Source: Rhodococcus sp. RD6.2 (GTDB lineage: Bacteria; Actinomycetota; Actinomycetes; Mycobacteriales; Mycobacteriaceae). From it: 64,000 nucleotides of DNA. The position numbers were made by a program, and so were the translations under genes. Numbering within the stretch: the stretch's first letter is position 1; each line of letters begins with the position of its first letter. Under the pieces are notes generated by a model. The model did not search any database and was not told the origin of the DNA. It saw only the letters and a program-made list of their open reading frames with translations. The stretch spans positions 113,083-177,082 of the forward strand of contig NZ_CVQP01000001.1 of the NCBI RefSeq assembly GCF_001040705.1, written 5' to 3'. Positions 39,029 to 48,252 of the stretch are shown piece after piece.

Positions 39029-39058
39029 ATGCGGGTATTGCAACGCGCGTACCCGCAT
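39029..39058. promoter_or_regulatory. Inverted repeat upstream of mscR (b)
   Basis: ATGCGGGTA (39029-39037) and TACCCGCAT (39050-39058) are separated by 12 bases and lie 25 bp before the mscR ATG. Either an operator or a leader hairpin next to the AGGAGGAG ribosome site. Confidence 0.45.
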
Positions 39059-39082
39059 CGTCGACCAGGAGGAGACCAGGCC

Positions 39083-40168
39083 ATGCCGCAGCAGGTACGA
39101 GGTGTGATCGCGCGCTCGAAGGGCGCCCCGGTGGAGATCGTCCCGATCATCATCCCCGACCCCGGGCCGGGAGAGGTCGTCGTCGCGATCGCCGCGTGCG
39201 GCGTCTGCCACACCGACCTGACCTACCGCGAGGGCGGGATCAACGACGAGTACCCCTTCCTGCTCGGGCACGAGGCCGCGGGTGTCGTCGAAAGTGTCGG
39301 TGAGGGCGTCGAATCCGTCGAGGTCGGCGACTTCGTCGTGCTGAACTGGCGCGCCGTGTGTGGCCAGTGTCGAGCTTGCAAGCGGGGGCGCCCGCAGTAC
39401 TGCTTCGACACCTTCAACGCCACCCAGAAGATGACCCTCGAGGACGGCACCGAACTCTCGCCCGCTCTGGGTATCGGGGCGTTCGCCGACAAGACCCTCG
39501 TCCACGCCGGACAGTGCACCAAGGTCGACCCGTCCGCCGACCCGGCAGTCGTCGGCCTGCTCGGGTGTGGCGTCATGGCTGGCATGGGCGCGGCGATGAA
39601 CACCGGCAACGTCGGTCGCGGTGATTCGGTCGCGGTCATCGGCTGCGGCGGTGTCGGCGATGCCGCCATCGTGGGTGCCCGCCTCGCAGGCGCGAACAGG
39701 ATCATCGCGGTCGACCGCGACAACAAGAAGCTCGACTGGGCGCGCGACCTCGGCGCGACCCACACCATCAACGCCACCGAGTTCGACGTCGTGGAGGCCG
39801 TGCAGGATCTCACCGGAGGCTTCGGCGCGGACGTGGTCATCGACGCCGTCGGACGCCCCGAGACGTGGAAGCAGGCGTTCTACGCCCGCGACCTCGCGGG
39901 CACCGTCGTCCTCGTCGGTGTCCCGACGCCGGACATGACCCTCGAGATGCCGCTCGTCGACTTCTTCTCCCGCGGTGGCTCGCTCAAGTCGTCCTGGTAC
40001 GGCGACTGCCTGCCCGAGCGCGACTTCCCGATGCTCGTCGACCTGTACCAGCAGGGCCGGCTGCCGCTGGAGAAGTTCGTCACCGAGCGCATCGCCCTCG
40101 ACCAGGTCGAGGAGGCATTCGAGTCGATGCACCGCGGCGAGGTCCTGCGTTCGGTCGTGGTCCTGTGA
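39083..40168 (+). CDS. mscR: S-(hydroxymethyl)mycothiol dehydrogenase
   Basis: 361 residues, zinc-dependent medium-chain alcohol dehydrogenase. It oxidises the formaldehyde-mycothiol adduct to S-formylmycothiol with NAD, and can reduce S-nitrosomycothiol. Catalytic zinc region [14 protein letters not shown] and [15 protein letters not shown], structural zinc cysteines [18 protein letters not shown] fold [15 protein letters not shown]. Matches M. tuberculosis Rv2259 by recalled sequence and by the following MBL gene (Rv2260). Strong AGGAGGAG ribosome site. Confidence 0.94.
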   Translation: MPQQVRGVIARSKGAPVEIVPIIIPDPGPGEVVVAIAACGVCHTDLTYREGGINDEYPFLLGHEAAGVVESVGEGVESVEVGDFVVLNWRAVCGQCRACKRGRPQYCFDTFNATQKMTLEDGTELSPALGIGAFADKTLVHAGQCTKVDPSADPAVVGLLGCGVMAGMGAAMNTGNVGRGDSVAVIGCGGVGDAAIVGARLAGANRIIAVDRDNKKLDWARDLGATHTINATEFDVVEAVQDLTGGFGADVVIDAVGRPETWKQAFYARDLAGTVVLVGVPTPDMTLEMPLVDFFSRGGSLKSSWYGDCLPERDFPMLVDLYQQGRLPLEKFVTERIALDQVEEAFESMHRGEVLRSVVVL

Positions 40169-40791
40169 GCCTGCGGATCGACCGGGTCGTCACCAGCGGC
40201 ACCTTCGCGCTCGACGGCGGCGAGTGGGACGTCGACAACAACATCTGGCTGATCGGTGACGACTCCGAGGTCGTGATCGTGGACGCGGCGCACACCGCGC
40301 AGCCGATCATCGACGCCGTCGGTGGTCGCAAGGTCGTCGCGATCGTGTGCACGCACGGCCACAACGACCACATCACCGTCGCCCCCGAACTGGCCGAGCG
40401 TTTGGACGCGCCGATTCTGCTGAATCCCGCGGACAACATGCTGTGGGAGATGACGCACCCCGGCGTCGCGCACGGGTCGCTGGAGGACGGCCAGCGGATC
40501 GCCGTGGGCGGCACCGACGTCCAGGCCATTGCGACCCCCGGTCACTCGCCGGGCTCGACGTGCCTGTACCTGCCGGAGGCGGGGGAGTTGTTCACCGGCG
40601 ACACCCTGTTCTCCGGTGGTCCGGGCGCGACGGGACGGTCGTTCTCGGACTTCCCGACGATCATCGGGTCGATCCGCGACAAGCTGTTCGCGCTGCCCGC
40701 CGAGACGAAGGTGCACACCGGTCACGGTGACGGCACCACGATCGGCACCGAGTCGCCGCACCTCGAAGAGTGGATCAAGCGCGGCAACTGA
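40165..40791 (+). CDS. MBL-fold hydrolase, likely S-formylmycothiol hydrolase
   Basis: 208 residues, metallo-beta-lactamase fold: THGHNDH (HxHxDH-type metal site), [18 protein letters not shown] and [11 protein letters not shown] start overlaps the mscR stop by 4 bp (GTGA), so the two are translationally coupled. Glyoxalase II-like members in this position are expected to hydrolyse S-formylmycothiol to formate and mycothiol, closing the formaldehyde route; that role is inferred from context. Confidence 0.9.
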   Translation: MSLRIDRVVTSGTFALDGGEWDVDNNIWLIGDDSEVVIVDAAHTAQPIIDAVGGRKVVAIVCTHGHNDHITVAPELAERLDAPILLNPADNMLWEMTHPGVAHGSLEDGQRIAVGGTDVQAIATPGHSPGSTCLYLPEAGELFTGDTLFSGGPGATGRSFSDFPTIIGSIRDKLFALPAETKVHTGHGDGTTIGTESPHLEEWIKRGN

Positions 40792-40798
40792 TCCTGAG

Positions 40799-40842
40799 AA
40801 GGGGTGTGCGCAGCCCTTCTGGAGTGTGCACACCCCTTTTCG
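40799..40842. terminator. Terminator between the MBL gene and fdhD
   Basis: Arms AAGGGGTGTGC (40799-40809) and GCACACCCCTT (40828-40838) with an 18-base loop and a following TT. It separates convergent genes and can work in both directions. Confidence 0.75.
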
Positions 40843-40884
40843 GCGTCCAGAACCCCTGCGGACAGGTGAGAACCTGTGCGGACG

Positions 40885-41709
40885 TTACGACACCTTGATG
40901 CGCTCCGCGCCGGTGTACACGTTCATCGTCTCGCCGCGTAGGAAGCCGACGAGGGTCAGGCCGGACTCTGCGGCGAGGTCGACGGCGAGCGACGACGGCG
41001 CGGACACCGCCGTCAGCATCGGCACGCCCGCGACGACGGCCTTTTGCACCAACTCGAACGACGCGCGGCTGCTGACGGCGAGGATCGAGTCCGAGAGTGG
41101 GACGCGGCGCTCGGTGACGGCCCACCCGAGGACCTTGTCGACGGCGTTGTGCCTGCCGACGTCCTCGCGCAGCGCTAACAGGGTGCCGTCCGCGGTGAAC
41201 AGCCCTGCCGCGTGCAACCCGCCGGTCGAGTCGAAGACACGCTGCCGGGACCGCATCGTCTCCGGAAGCGTCGCGAGTACCGAGGCCGGAACGGTCGGGT
41301 GTGAGGCGTCGAGGTCGTACGGGGCCCGCACCCGAACCGAGTCGAGTGACGCCTTCCCGCACACCCCGCACGCCGACGTGCTCAGGAAGTTGCGCTCTGC
41401 GACAACGGGTTCGGGTACCCCCTGTGCGAGTGCGACGTCGAGGACGTTGTAGGTGTTGGCACCGTCCTCGTCGACACCGTCGCAGTAGCGCACGACGGCG
41501 ATGTCCTCCGCGGTCCGGATGATGCCCTCGCCCAGCAGGAACCCGTGCACGAGGTCGACGTCGTGGCCGGGTGTACGCATCGTGACGGTCAGTGACCGTC
41601 CGCCCATTCTGATCTCGAGCGGCTCCTCGACCGCGAGGCTGTCGGGGCGACGCACCGTCCCGTTCGGGCCGATGCGCAGCACCTGCCTTCGTACCGTGAC
41701 GCGTCCCAT
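40885..41709 (-). CDS. fdhD: FdhD, sulphurtransferase for formate dehydrogenase
   Basis: 274 residues. Delivers sulphur to the bis-MGD molybdenum cofactor so formate dehydrogenase becomes active. The conserved motif STSACGVCGKAS holds the functional cysteine pair, and GGLHAAGLF and REDVGRHNAVDKVLGW are family signatures. ATG at 41709 begins one base after the stop of the fdhF-like gene, so the two are co-translated. Confidence 0.95.
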   Translation of the reverse strand: MGRVTVRRQVLRIGPNGTVRRPDSLAVEEPLEIRMGGRSLTVTMRTPGHDVDLVHGFLLGEGIIRTAEDIAVVRYCDGVDEDGANTYNVLDVALAQGVPEPVVAERNFLSTSACGVCGKASLDSVRVRAPYDLDASHPTVPASVLATLPETMRSRQRVFDSTGGLHAAGLFTADGTLLALREDVGRHNAVDKVLGWAVTERRVPLSDSILAVSSRASFELVQKAVVAGVPMLTAVSAPSSLAVDLAAESGLTLVGFLRGETMNVYTGAERIKVS

Positions 41710-41710
41710 C

Positions 41711-44023
41711 TCAGTGGCCTCCGACCGGCTCCAGTCGCACGACGACCGCCTTCGACACCGGCGTGTTCGACTTCGCCGCAACGTGGTCCAGCGGGACCAG
41801 CGGGTTGGTCTCGGGGTAGTACGCCGCCGCGTTCCCCTTCGGTGTCGAGTACTCGACGACGCGGAAGTCGTGGACGCGACGTTCCTCGACGCTGCCGTCG
41901 GCGGCGGTCCACTCGGACACCACATCGACCCGGGCGCCGTCGCTCAAGCCCTGCTCGACGAGATCGGCGGCCGACACGAAGATCACCCGGCGGCCGCCCT
42001 TGACGCCGCGGTAGCGGTCGTCGAGGCCGTAGATCGTGGTGTTGTACTGGTCGTGGCTGCGCATGGTCTGCAGGATCAGTCGGCCGGGGGGAGTCCGAAC
42101 CCACCGTAGTTCGCCGGTGACGAAGTTCGCCTTGCCGGTGCGCGTCGGGAACTCGCGGCGATCACGCGGCGGGTGGGGGAGTTGGAAGCCGTCGGGTTGC
42201 CGGACCCGTTCGTTGTAGTTCTCGCAACCGGGAACGACACGGGAGATGGCGTCCCGGATCCGGTCGTAATCTGCGGCCAGTGTCGCCCACGGCACGGTGT
42301 GCCCGGCGCCGAACAACTCGTGCGCGAGATCGCAGACGATCGCGACCTCACTGCGTAGGTGCTCGCTCGCGGGGGTGAGGCTGCCGCGGGACAGGTGCAC
42401 CATCGACATCGAATCCTCGACGGAGACGAGCTGTTTTCCGGACGCCTGCACGTCCTTGTCGGTGCGTCCGAGCGTCGGCAGGATCAGTGCGGTCCGTCCG
42501 GCCACCACGTGCGAGCGGTTCAGCTTCGTCGAGACCTGCACAGTCAGGCTGCACCGCCGCAACGCCTCCTCAGTCGCGGCGGTGTCCGGGGTGGCCCGAA
42601 TGAAGTTGCCGCCCATCGCCATGAACACCGATGCGTCACCGGCGCGCATCGCGCGGATCGCGCCGACGGTGTCGAACCCGTGCCTGCGGGGGCTGGTGAT
42701 CCCGAACTCGCGATCGAGGGCGGCGAGGAACGTCTCGGGCATCTTCTCCCAGATGCCCATCGTCCGGTCGCCCTGCACGTTCGAGTGGCCCCGCACCGGG
42801 CACACGCCCGCTCCGGGCTTGCCCATCATGCCGCGCATCAGCAGCAGGTTCGTCAGTTCCTGGATCGTGGCGACGCCGTGGGTCTGTTGCGTCAGCCCCA
42901 TCGCCCAGCAGGCGATGGTGCGATCGGACGCGATCATCGCGTCTGCGGTCTCCCGCACCTGGGTCATGGTCAGGCCGGTGGCCTCGAGGACGGTGGCGAA
43001 ATCGATCGCACGAGCGGCCTTCTCGAACTCGTCGAAACCGGCGCAGTGCTCCGCGACGAACGTCCGGTCGACGACCGTGCCCGGCGCCGCGTCGTCCGCC
43101 TCGAACAGCAGCCGCGCGACTCCGCGGAACAGGGCCATGTCGCCGCCGAGTCGGATCTGCAGGAACTCGTCGGCGATCTCGACGCCGTCCCCGACCACCC
43201 CGTCCACGGTCTGTGGGTCCTTGAATCGCAGCAGACCCGCCTCGGGCAGCGGGTTGACGGCGATGACCTTCGCGCCGTTCCGCTTCGCGGCCCGCAGCGT
43301 CGACAGCATGCGTGGATGATTGGTGCCGGGGTTCTGTCCGGCGATCAGGATCAGGTCCGCGAACTCGAGGTCCGGCACCGTCACCGACCCCTTGCCGATG
43401 CCGATCGACTCGGACAGTGCAGTGCCCGACGACTCGTGGCACATGTTGGAGCAGTCGGGCATGTTGTTGGTGCCGAAGCTCCGAATCATCAACTGGTACA
43501 GGAACGCGGCCTCGTTGCTCGTGCGGCCCGACGTGTAGAAGACGGCGCGATCCGGATCGGGGAGTGCGCGAAGTTCGTCGGCGATCAGCCGGAATGCCTC
43601 GTCCCATCCGATCGGCGTGTAGTGGCTCGCACCGTCGCGCAGCACCATGGGGTGGGTGAGCCTGCCCTGCTGGCCGAGCCAGTAGTCCGTCTTCCCGGAC
43701 AGTGCCGCGACCGAGTGTGCGGCGAAGAACTCGGGCGTCACCGTCCGGCGGGTGGCTTCCTCGGCGACTGCCTTGGCGCCGTTCTCGCAGAATTCGGCGG
43801 GTCTGCGGTGTCCGGGCGTCTCCGGCCATGCGCAGCCGGGGCAGTCGAAGCCGTGGCGCTGGTTCAGCCGGGTCAGCGTCTGCGCGGTGCGGACCGCACC
43901 CATCTGTTCGACGGATCGCTGGAGGGACACCGCGACAGCCATCACGCCGGCGGCGTGGTTCCCCGGCGAGCCGACGACGACCTGCGACTCGTCGATATCG
44001 GGCGCCGGTCCTCTGCGTGTCAT
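41711..44023 (-). CDS. fdhF: FdhF/YdeP family molybdopterin oxidoreductase
   Basis: 770 residues of the DMSO reductase superfamily, probable formate dehydrogenase alpha-like enzyme. It has Mo-bis-MGD binding features (MCHESSGTAL region, IAGQNPGTNHPRM, AVNPLPEAGLLRF, GMMGKPGAGVCPVRGHSNVQGD, RSHDQYNTTIYGLDDR). At the N-terminus only GFDCPGCAWPE is seen in place of the usual four-cysteine iron-sulphur motif, the YdeP-type trait, so electron transfer may differ from classical FDH. Formate would come from the nearby mycothiol route. Followed by fdhD 1 bp after the stop; divergent from the siderophore lipoprotein gene. Confidence 0.9.
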   Translation of the reverse strand: MTRRGPAPDIDESQVVVGSPGNHAAGVMAVAVSLQRSVEQMGAVRTAQTLTRLNQRHGFDCPGCAWPETPGHRRPAEFCENGAKAVAEEATRRTVTPEFFAAHSVAALSGKTDYWLGQQGRLTHPMVLRDGASHYTPIGWDEAFRLIADELRALPDPDRAVFYTSGRTSNEAAFLYQLMIRSFGTNNMPDCSNMCHESSGTALSESIGIGKGSVTVPDLEFADLILIAGQNPGTNHPRMLSTLRAAKRNGAKVIAVNPLPEAGLLRFKDPQTVDGVVGDGVEIADEFLQIRLGGDMALFRGVARLLFEADDAAPGTVVDRTFVAEHCAGFDEFEKAARAIDFATVLEATGLTMTQVRETADAMIASDRTIACWAMGLTQQTHGVATIQELTNLLLMRGMMGKPGAGVCPVRGHSNVQGDRTMGIWEKMPETFLAALDREFGITSPRRHGFDTVGAIRAMRAGDASVFMAMGGNFIRATPDTAATEEALRRCSLTVQVSTKLNRSHVVAGRTALILPTLGRTDKDVQASGKQLVSVEDSMSMVHLSRGSLTPASEHLRSEVAIVCDLAHELFGAGHTVPWATLAADYDRIRDAISRVVPGCENYNERVRQPDGFQLPHPPRDRREFPTRTGKANFVTGELRWVRTPPGRLILQTMRSHDQYNTTIYGLDDRYRGVKGGRRVIFVSAADLVEQGLSDGARVDVVSEWTAADGSVEERRVHDFRVVEYSTPKGNAAAYYPETNPLVPLDHVAAKSNTPVSKAVVVRLEPVGGH

Positions 44024-44089
44024 GCCTACATACTGGACTGTGCCGGCATCGGTCGTACACAGATGGTCCGGACGCGTCGGGTGCTTCGG

Positions 44090-44100
44090 TAGCCTTACCT
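44090..44100 (+). promoter_or_regulatory. Possible IdeR half-site and -10 before the siderophore lipoprotein
   Basis: TAGCCTTACCT. TAGCCT fits a TANNNT -10, and AGCCTTACCT matches one half of the IdeR/DtxR iron box (AGSCTWACCT). The left half is poorly conserved. Confidence 0.4.
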
Positions 44101-44125
44101 GGCGTTTGCCGTGCGAGGAGGTTCG

Positions 44126-45121
44126 ATGCCGGGTCGATTGTCACGACGGGGATTCCTGATCGGGACGTCGGGCGCGGCGCTCACCCTCGCCGCGGCGGCC
44201 TGTAGTGGCGACAACGGCGGGCCCGGGTCCACGTCGGGGCCCACTGTGCGCGACGAGTTCGGCGCCACCGTCGTGCCCGCAGATCCTCGCCGAGTCGTGA
44301 GTGTCGGCCACAACGACCACGACGCACTTCTCGCGCTCGGTGTTGTTCCCGTCGGCGTGTTCGACTGGTACGGAGATCAGCCCGACGCGACCTGGCCGTG
44401 GGCCCACGACCTACTGGACGGGGCGACACCGGCGATCGTCGGCACCGCTGGGTCCGGTATCGACACCGAAGCGGTCGTGTCCGTAGACCCCGATCTGATC
44501 ATCGGCACGTACTCGGGCGTGACGCAGAGCGAGCACGACAAGCTCTCCGCGATAGCGCCGACCGTCGCCCAGCCCGCGGAGTACGCGGACTTCGGTGTGC
44601 CCTGGCAGATTCAGACCCGCACCATCGGCAAGGCTGTTGGGCGGTCCCCGCAGGCCGACGGCCTGGTGTCGACGGTGCAGCGGCGGTTCACCGCCGTCGC
44701 CGACGCGAACCCGGTGTTCAGGGGCAGGACGGTGATCGTCGGGGCGCTCAAGGGTGCCGGCCAGTTCGGTGTGTTCGGACCCGAGGACCCGAAGGTGCGG
44801 TTCTTCACCGAACTCGGCTTCGTGAACCCGCCCGTCACTCAGCAGATCACCGGCACCAACTTCGCGCCGATCAGCACCGAACAGCTCGGCCTCGCCGACG
44901 CGGACCTGCTCGTCTGGTACGCGGGCGGCGGGTTCGGTGACAAGCTGCGGGCCGAACTTGCCGGCACGTCTGTCTACGGCCAACTTTCGGCCGTCAAGGA
45001 GGGCCGCGTCGTCATCCTCGACGACGCCGCCGCCGACGCGATGGCCTGGAGCACGGTGTTGTCCCTGCCCTACGCGCTGGAGCAGATTCCCCCGCGCATC
45101 GCGCCGTTGCTGAACGGATAG
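44126..45121 (+). CDS. Iron-siderophore ABC transporter substrate-binding lipoprotein
   Basis: 331 residues. Tat-type signal (SRRGFLIG) ending in a lipobox LAAAAC, so exported folded and lipid-anchored; Cys is about residue 29. The mature part is a class III binding protein (FecB/BtuF type): VVSVGHNDHDALLALGVVPVGVF, DPDLIIGTYSG, LADADLLVWYAGGG, PYALEQI. No permease or ATPase gene follows, so it may serve a distant transporter. ATG has GAGGAGG upstream. Confidence 0.93.
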   Translation: MPGRLSRRGFLIGTSGAALTLAAAACSGDNGGPGSTSGPTVRDEFGATVVPADPRRVVSVGHNDHDALLALGVVPVGVFDWYGDQPDATWPWAHDLLDGATPAIVGTAGSGIDTEAVVSVDPDLIIGTYSGVTQSEHDKLSAIAPTVAQPAEYADFGVPWQIQTRTIGKAVGRSPQADGLVSTVQRRFTAVADANPVFRGRTVIVGALKGAGQFGVFGPEDPKVRFFTELGFVNPPVTQQITGTNFAPISTEQLGLADADLLVWYAGGGFGDKLRAELAGTSVYGQLSAVKEGRVVILDDAAADAMAWSTVLSLPYALEQIPPRIAPLLNG

Positions 45122-45203
45122 CGGCGCACGCGGAAGCCCTGCCGCGGCACGTCGGGTCCGGGTCGGGTTGGATGGATCCGACGACCCCGACCGAAGGAGA
45201 CCC

Positions 45204-45875
45204 ATGCGCAGCGAACTGTTCGCCAACACCGAACGATCGGGGCAGCCCGGACGATTCATGCTGCAGAACTCCCGCATGCTCAAGGTGGACCTGCGGGGAA
45301 CCGGTGGAGAGTTCCTGGCACGTCAGGGCTCCATGGTCGCCTACCAGGGCGACGTCGACTTCAACTACCAGGGCAGCGGGGGCATCGGAAAGTTCTTCAA
45401 GAAGGCGCTGACCGGTGAGGGCATGTCGCTGATGAAGGTGTCGGGCAGCGGCGACGTCTTCCTCGCGGCCGACGCCGACGAGATCTTCCTGTTCGAACTC
45501 GAGGGTGAGTCGGTGACCGTCAGCGGGGCGAACGTGCTCGCGTTCGAGAGTTCCGTGCAGTGGGACATCAAGCGGGTCGAGGGTGCGTCGATGGCGAGTG
45601 GCGGACTGTTCAACACGACGTTCACCGGGCACGGCGTCCTCGCGATCACGGCTTACGGCACCCCCGTCGTCCTCGATGTCGATGCCCCGACCTACGTCGA
45701 CATGCAAAGCGCCGTCATGTGGTCGACCGGACTGCAGTCCACCATCCGCAAGACCGCGAAGCTAGGTGCAGTCATCGGTCGCGGTTCGGGGGAGGCGTAC
45801 CAGTTGTGCCTGACTGGAAAAGGTTTCGTCGTCGTCCAGGCCTCGGAGGGGCACCCTCCCGTTCCGGGGCAGTAG
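45204..45875 (+). CDS. AIM24 family protein
   Basis: 223 residues of the AIM24/TRAP-like beta-rich family of unknown function, with the typical KFFKKALTGEGMSLMKVSGSGDVFLA core and the repeated beta-hairpins. No signal peptide. ATG has AAGGAG at proper spacing. The final codons (EGHPPVPGQ stop) lie in the first copy of a 27-bp tandem repeat that continues past the stop. Confidence 0.9.
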   Translation: MRSELFANTERSGQPGRFMLQNSRMLKVDLRGTGGEFLARQGSMVAYQGDVDFNYQGSGGIGKFFKKALTGEGMSLMKVSGSGDVFLAADADEIFLFELEGESVTVSGANVLAFESSVQWDIKRVEGASMASGGLFNTTFTGHGVLAITAYGTPVVLDVDAPTYVDMQSAVMWSTGLQSTIRKTAKLGAVIGRGSGEAYQLCLTGKGFVVVQASEGHPPVPGQ

Positions 45876-45955
45876 GGGCACCCTCCCGTTCCGGGGCAGT
45901 AGGGGCACCCTCCCGTTCCGGGGCAGTAGGGGCACCCTCCCGTTCCTGGGCAGTT
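45848..45955. repeat. 27-bp tandem repeat, four units, at the end of the AIM24 gene
   Basis: Units at 45848-45874, 45875-45901, 45902-45928 and 45929-45955; the last differs at two positions. The unit contains GGGGCACCCTCCCGTTCC and, in the AIM24 frame, ends CAG TA(G), so units 1-3 each finish in an in-frame stop completed by the first base of the next unit. Confidence 0.97.
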
Positions 45956-46042
45956 GAGGGCGTCGCCCTGATTCCGAAGCGGTGACCGCGGGGTCGGTGC
46001 GACGGTACGGTGCGCAGAACAGTGGGAACGGAAGGACGGAAC

Positions 46043-46840
46043 GTGGTTGTTACGCGAACGGCGCTGGTGACGGGTGCATCGTCGGGGATCGGTGAGGCGG
46101 TGGCGCGGGCGCTCGCGGGTCGCGGTTGGAGGGTGTACGGCACCAGCCGGAATCCGTCGCGAATCGCGCATCCGGTCCCGGGGGTCGAGTACCTTGCGCT
46201 GGATCTGACCGACGAGGCGAGCATCGTCCGGTGCGCCGAGGCGGTCGGCGCGGTGGACGTGTTGGTGAACAACGCGGGTGAGAGCCAGAGTGGGCCGCTC
46301 GAGGAGCTCCCGATGGAGGCGGTCGAGCGACTGTTCCAGACCAACGTGTTCGGTGCGGTGCGGCTGACCCAGCTGGTTCTGCCGGGTATGCGGTCACGCC
46401 GCTACGGCAGGGTGGTGATGGTCGGGTCGATGCTGGCGAGTTTCCCACTGGCACACCGGTCCTCGTATGTGGCGACGAAGGCCGCGATCAAGGGCTTCGC
46501 GACCGCGGCACGCCGCGAGGTCGCGCCCTTCGGCATCGGGATCACGACGGTCGAGCCGGGCTCCATCAGCACCGGTATCGGTGAACGGCGCACGCACTAC
46601 CTCGCCGACGGGTCGCCGTACACGGACGACTACCGCACGATGATCGAGCACCTCGACGCCAACGAACGCTCCGGCATCACCGCGGACACCGTCGCGGCGA
46701 CGGTCCTCAAGGCGATCGACGCGGATCGGCCGAAGCAGCTGTATGCCGTCGGCAGCAACGCGCCGCTGGTGTTCGCGCTCCGCCGGATCGCGCCGCGCGG
46801 GATCGTCGAGAAGATCGTCGCCCGTAGGCACGGTCTGTAG
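46043..46840 (+). CDS. SDR family oxidoreductase
   Basis: 265 residues, classical SDR: TGASSGIG (about 9-16), TSRNPSR suggesting NADP preference, NNAG, Ser in VMVGSML and YVATK (Tyr-x3-Lys). Substrate unknown. GTG at 46043 has GAAGGA 6 bases upstream. Follows the 27-bp repeats; the next gene starts 10 bp downstream. Confidence 0.9.
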   Translation: MVVTRTALVTGASSGIGEAVARALAGRGWRVYGTSRNPSRIAHPVPGVEYLALDLTDEASIVRCAEAVGAVDVLVNNAGESQSGPLEELPMEAVERLFQTNVFGAVRLTQLVLPGMRSRRYGRVVMVGSMLASFPLAHRSSYVATKAAIKGFATAARREVAPFGIGITTVEPGSISTGIGERRTHYLADGSPYTDDYRTMIEHLDANERSGITADTVAATVLKAIDADRPKQLYAVGSNAPLVFALRRIAPRGIVEKIVARRHGL

Positions 46841-46850
46841 GCGCCACGCC

Positions 46851-47444
46851 GTGTTCGAGTGCGAGCCACCGACGAACGAGATTCCTGTGCGCGTTCCACT
46901 CGACCTCGTGCTCAACCGCACCGACGACCTGATCCTGTGGATGTCCGGTGTGTACGTGTACTCGACCGGATTCGTGTTCACAGTTTGCGCCCGCGAACGG
47001 GTGGGTGCGGTGGTCCTGGACATGTACGGGTTCGGATATCCCTCGTGGGACGGTTCCAGCGCGCCGCTGCTCGTGGGGATCGAGTATGCGGACGGAACCG
47101 TAACCTCCAACCTGCCTTGCGAACGCTTCTCCACCGGCTTGGAGCACAACGGCAGCGCGAGCCAGGCGGGATCAGGGTGGGTTTCGTACTTCCAGCATCC
47201 GTTGCCGGCGCGTGGACCGGTCCGGATCGTCACCGCGTGGCCGTGGTTCTCGGTGCCGGAGCAGGTCGTCGAGGTGGACGGCCAGGTGCTGGCCGATGCG
47301 GCAACGGCGGTCGAGACGCTGTGGCCCGCAATCCCGGAGTCCGAGCCGTCGAGCGGCGGTTCGGACAGTCGCGTCCTTCCGCTCGACCTGGAGCCGGGTG
47401 GCTGGTTCGACACCGTCGCCCGGCCCGCGGCCGAGAGGGATTAG
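46851..47444 (+). CDS. Conserved hypothetical protein
   Basis: 197 residues, no membrane helix, beta-rich with many Trp, Tyr and Phe (LILWMSGVYVYSTGFVFTV, WPWFSVPEQVVEVDG). I do not recognise a family. GTG at 46851 is the best start because composition changes there, but no ribosome site is visible; it may be translated from the SDR transcript. Its stop overlaps that of the convergent SMR gene by 4 bp. Confidence 0.65.
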   Translation: MFECEPPTNEIPVRVPLDLVLNRTDDLILWMSGVYVYSTGFVFTVCARERVGAVVLDMYGFGYPSWDGSSAPLLVGIEYADGTVTSNLPCERFSTGLEHNGSASQAGSGWVSYFQHPLPARGPVRIVTAWPWFSVPEQVVEVDGQVLADAATAVETLWPAIPESEPSSGGSDSRVLPLDLEPGGWFDTVARPAAERD

Positions 47445-47839
47445 GGGTCGGCGCGCTCCCTGTCGTCGAGTGCCGGGACCGGTTGGGCAGTTTCGGAAGT
47501 GTCACCATCGTGCTGCAAGTTGAGGATCACCACACCGGCGACGATCAGTGCCAGACCGATCACCTTCGCGACCGACAGTGTCTCCCCGAGCAGCAGGACG
47601 CCGATCACCGCGACCGTGGCGGTCCCGATACCGGACCACAGTGCGTACGCCAGGCTCACCGGCAGCGCCCGCAACGCTTGTGCCAGGCACGCGAACGAGG
47701 TGACGTATCCGGCGATCACGACGATCGACGGCAGGGGCTTGGTGAACTGTTCGGTGCTGTCGAGGAGGACCGTCGCGGTGATCTCGGATGCGATCGCGAC
47801 CGCGAGGAACGCCCACGCGCGCCTCAGTTGCGGGCTCAT
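47441..47839 (-). CDS. SMR multidrug exporter subunit (second gene)
   Basis: 132 residues, four membrane helices. Glu in IASEITATVLL matches the essential proton/drug-binding Glu14, and the ALPVSLAYALWSGIGTATVAVIGVLLL segment is the SMR signature. The C-terminal 25 residues are a polar extension. It overlaps the upstream SMR gene by 4 bp; such pairs form heterodimeric exporters of cationic compounds. Confidence 0.93.
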   Translation of the reverse strand: MSPQLRRAWAFLAVAIASEITATVLLDSTEQFTKPLPSIVVIAGYVTSFACLAQALRALPVSLAYALWSGIGTATVAVIGVLLLGETLSVAKVIGLALIVAGVVILNLQHDGDTSETAQPVPALDDRERADP

Positions 47840-48162
47840 TCGGCACCGCCGAGGTTGAGAGCGACGACGCCGGCGACGACCAGCGCGATACCGAGAATTT
47901 TGGACGCGGACCGCGGTTCGTGCAGCACCAGCATCCCGATCGCGGCGATCACCGCCGTCCCGACGCCCGCCCACACCGCGTATGCGACCCCGACGTCGAG
48001 GGAACGCAACGCCTGGGAAAGGCAGTACAGCGCAGCCGAGTACAGCGCGAGAACCGCGACTGTCGGCGCGAGCCGCCGGAACCCGTCGGTGCGCGGAAGC
48101 AGGCTCGTGCCCAGCACTTCCGCGCAGATCGCGACCGTCAGGAAGATCCACGCCGTCGTCAT
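47836..48162 (-). CDS. SMR multidrug exporter subunit (first gene)
   Basis: 108 residues, standard SMR length: Glu in AICAEVLGTSLL and DVGVAYAVWAGVGTAVIAAIGMLVL. Paired with the downstream gene through a 4-bp overlap (ATGA). Likely an EbrAB-like antiporter; substrate unknown. Confidence 0.93.
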   Translation of the reverse strand: MTTAWIFLTVAICAEVLGTSLLPRTDGFRRLAPTVAVLALYSAALYCLSQALRSLDVGVAYAVWAGVGTAVIAAIGMLVLHEPRSASKILGIALVVAGVVALNLGGAE

Positions 48163-48252
48163 CAGGCCAACTTATCCGCCTCGATGTCGGGGCACCGTGG
48201 GATGCTCACGCCGAACGTGACAACCGCCATCTCGGGACCGTGAGGTGCAATC

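Noticed and set aside
45848..45955. Possible CRISPR array
   Set aside because: The four 27-bp units are directly adjacent with no spacers, and no cas genes are present.
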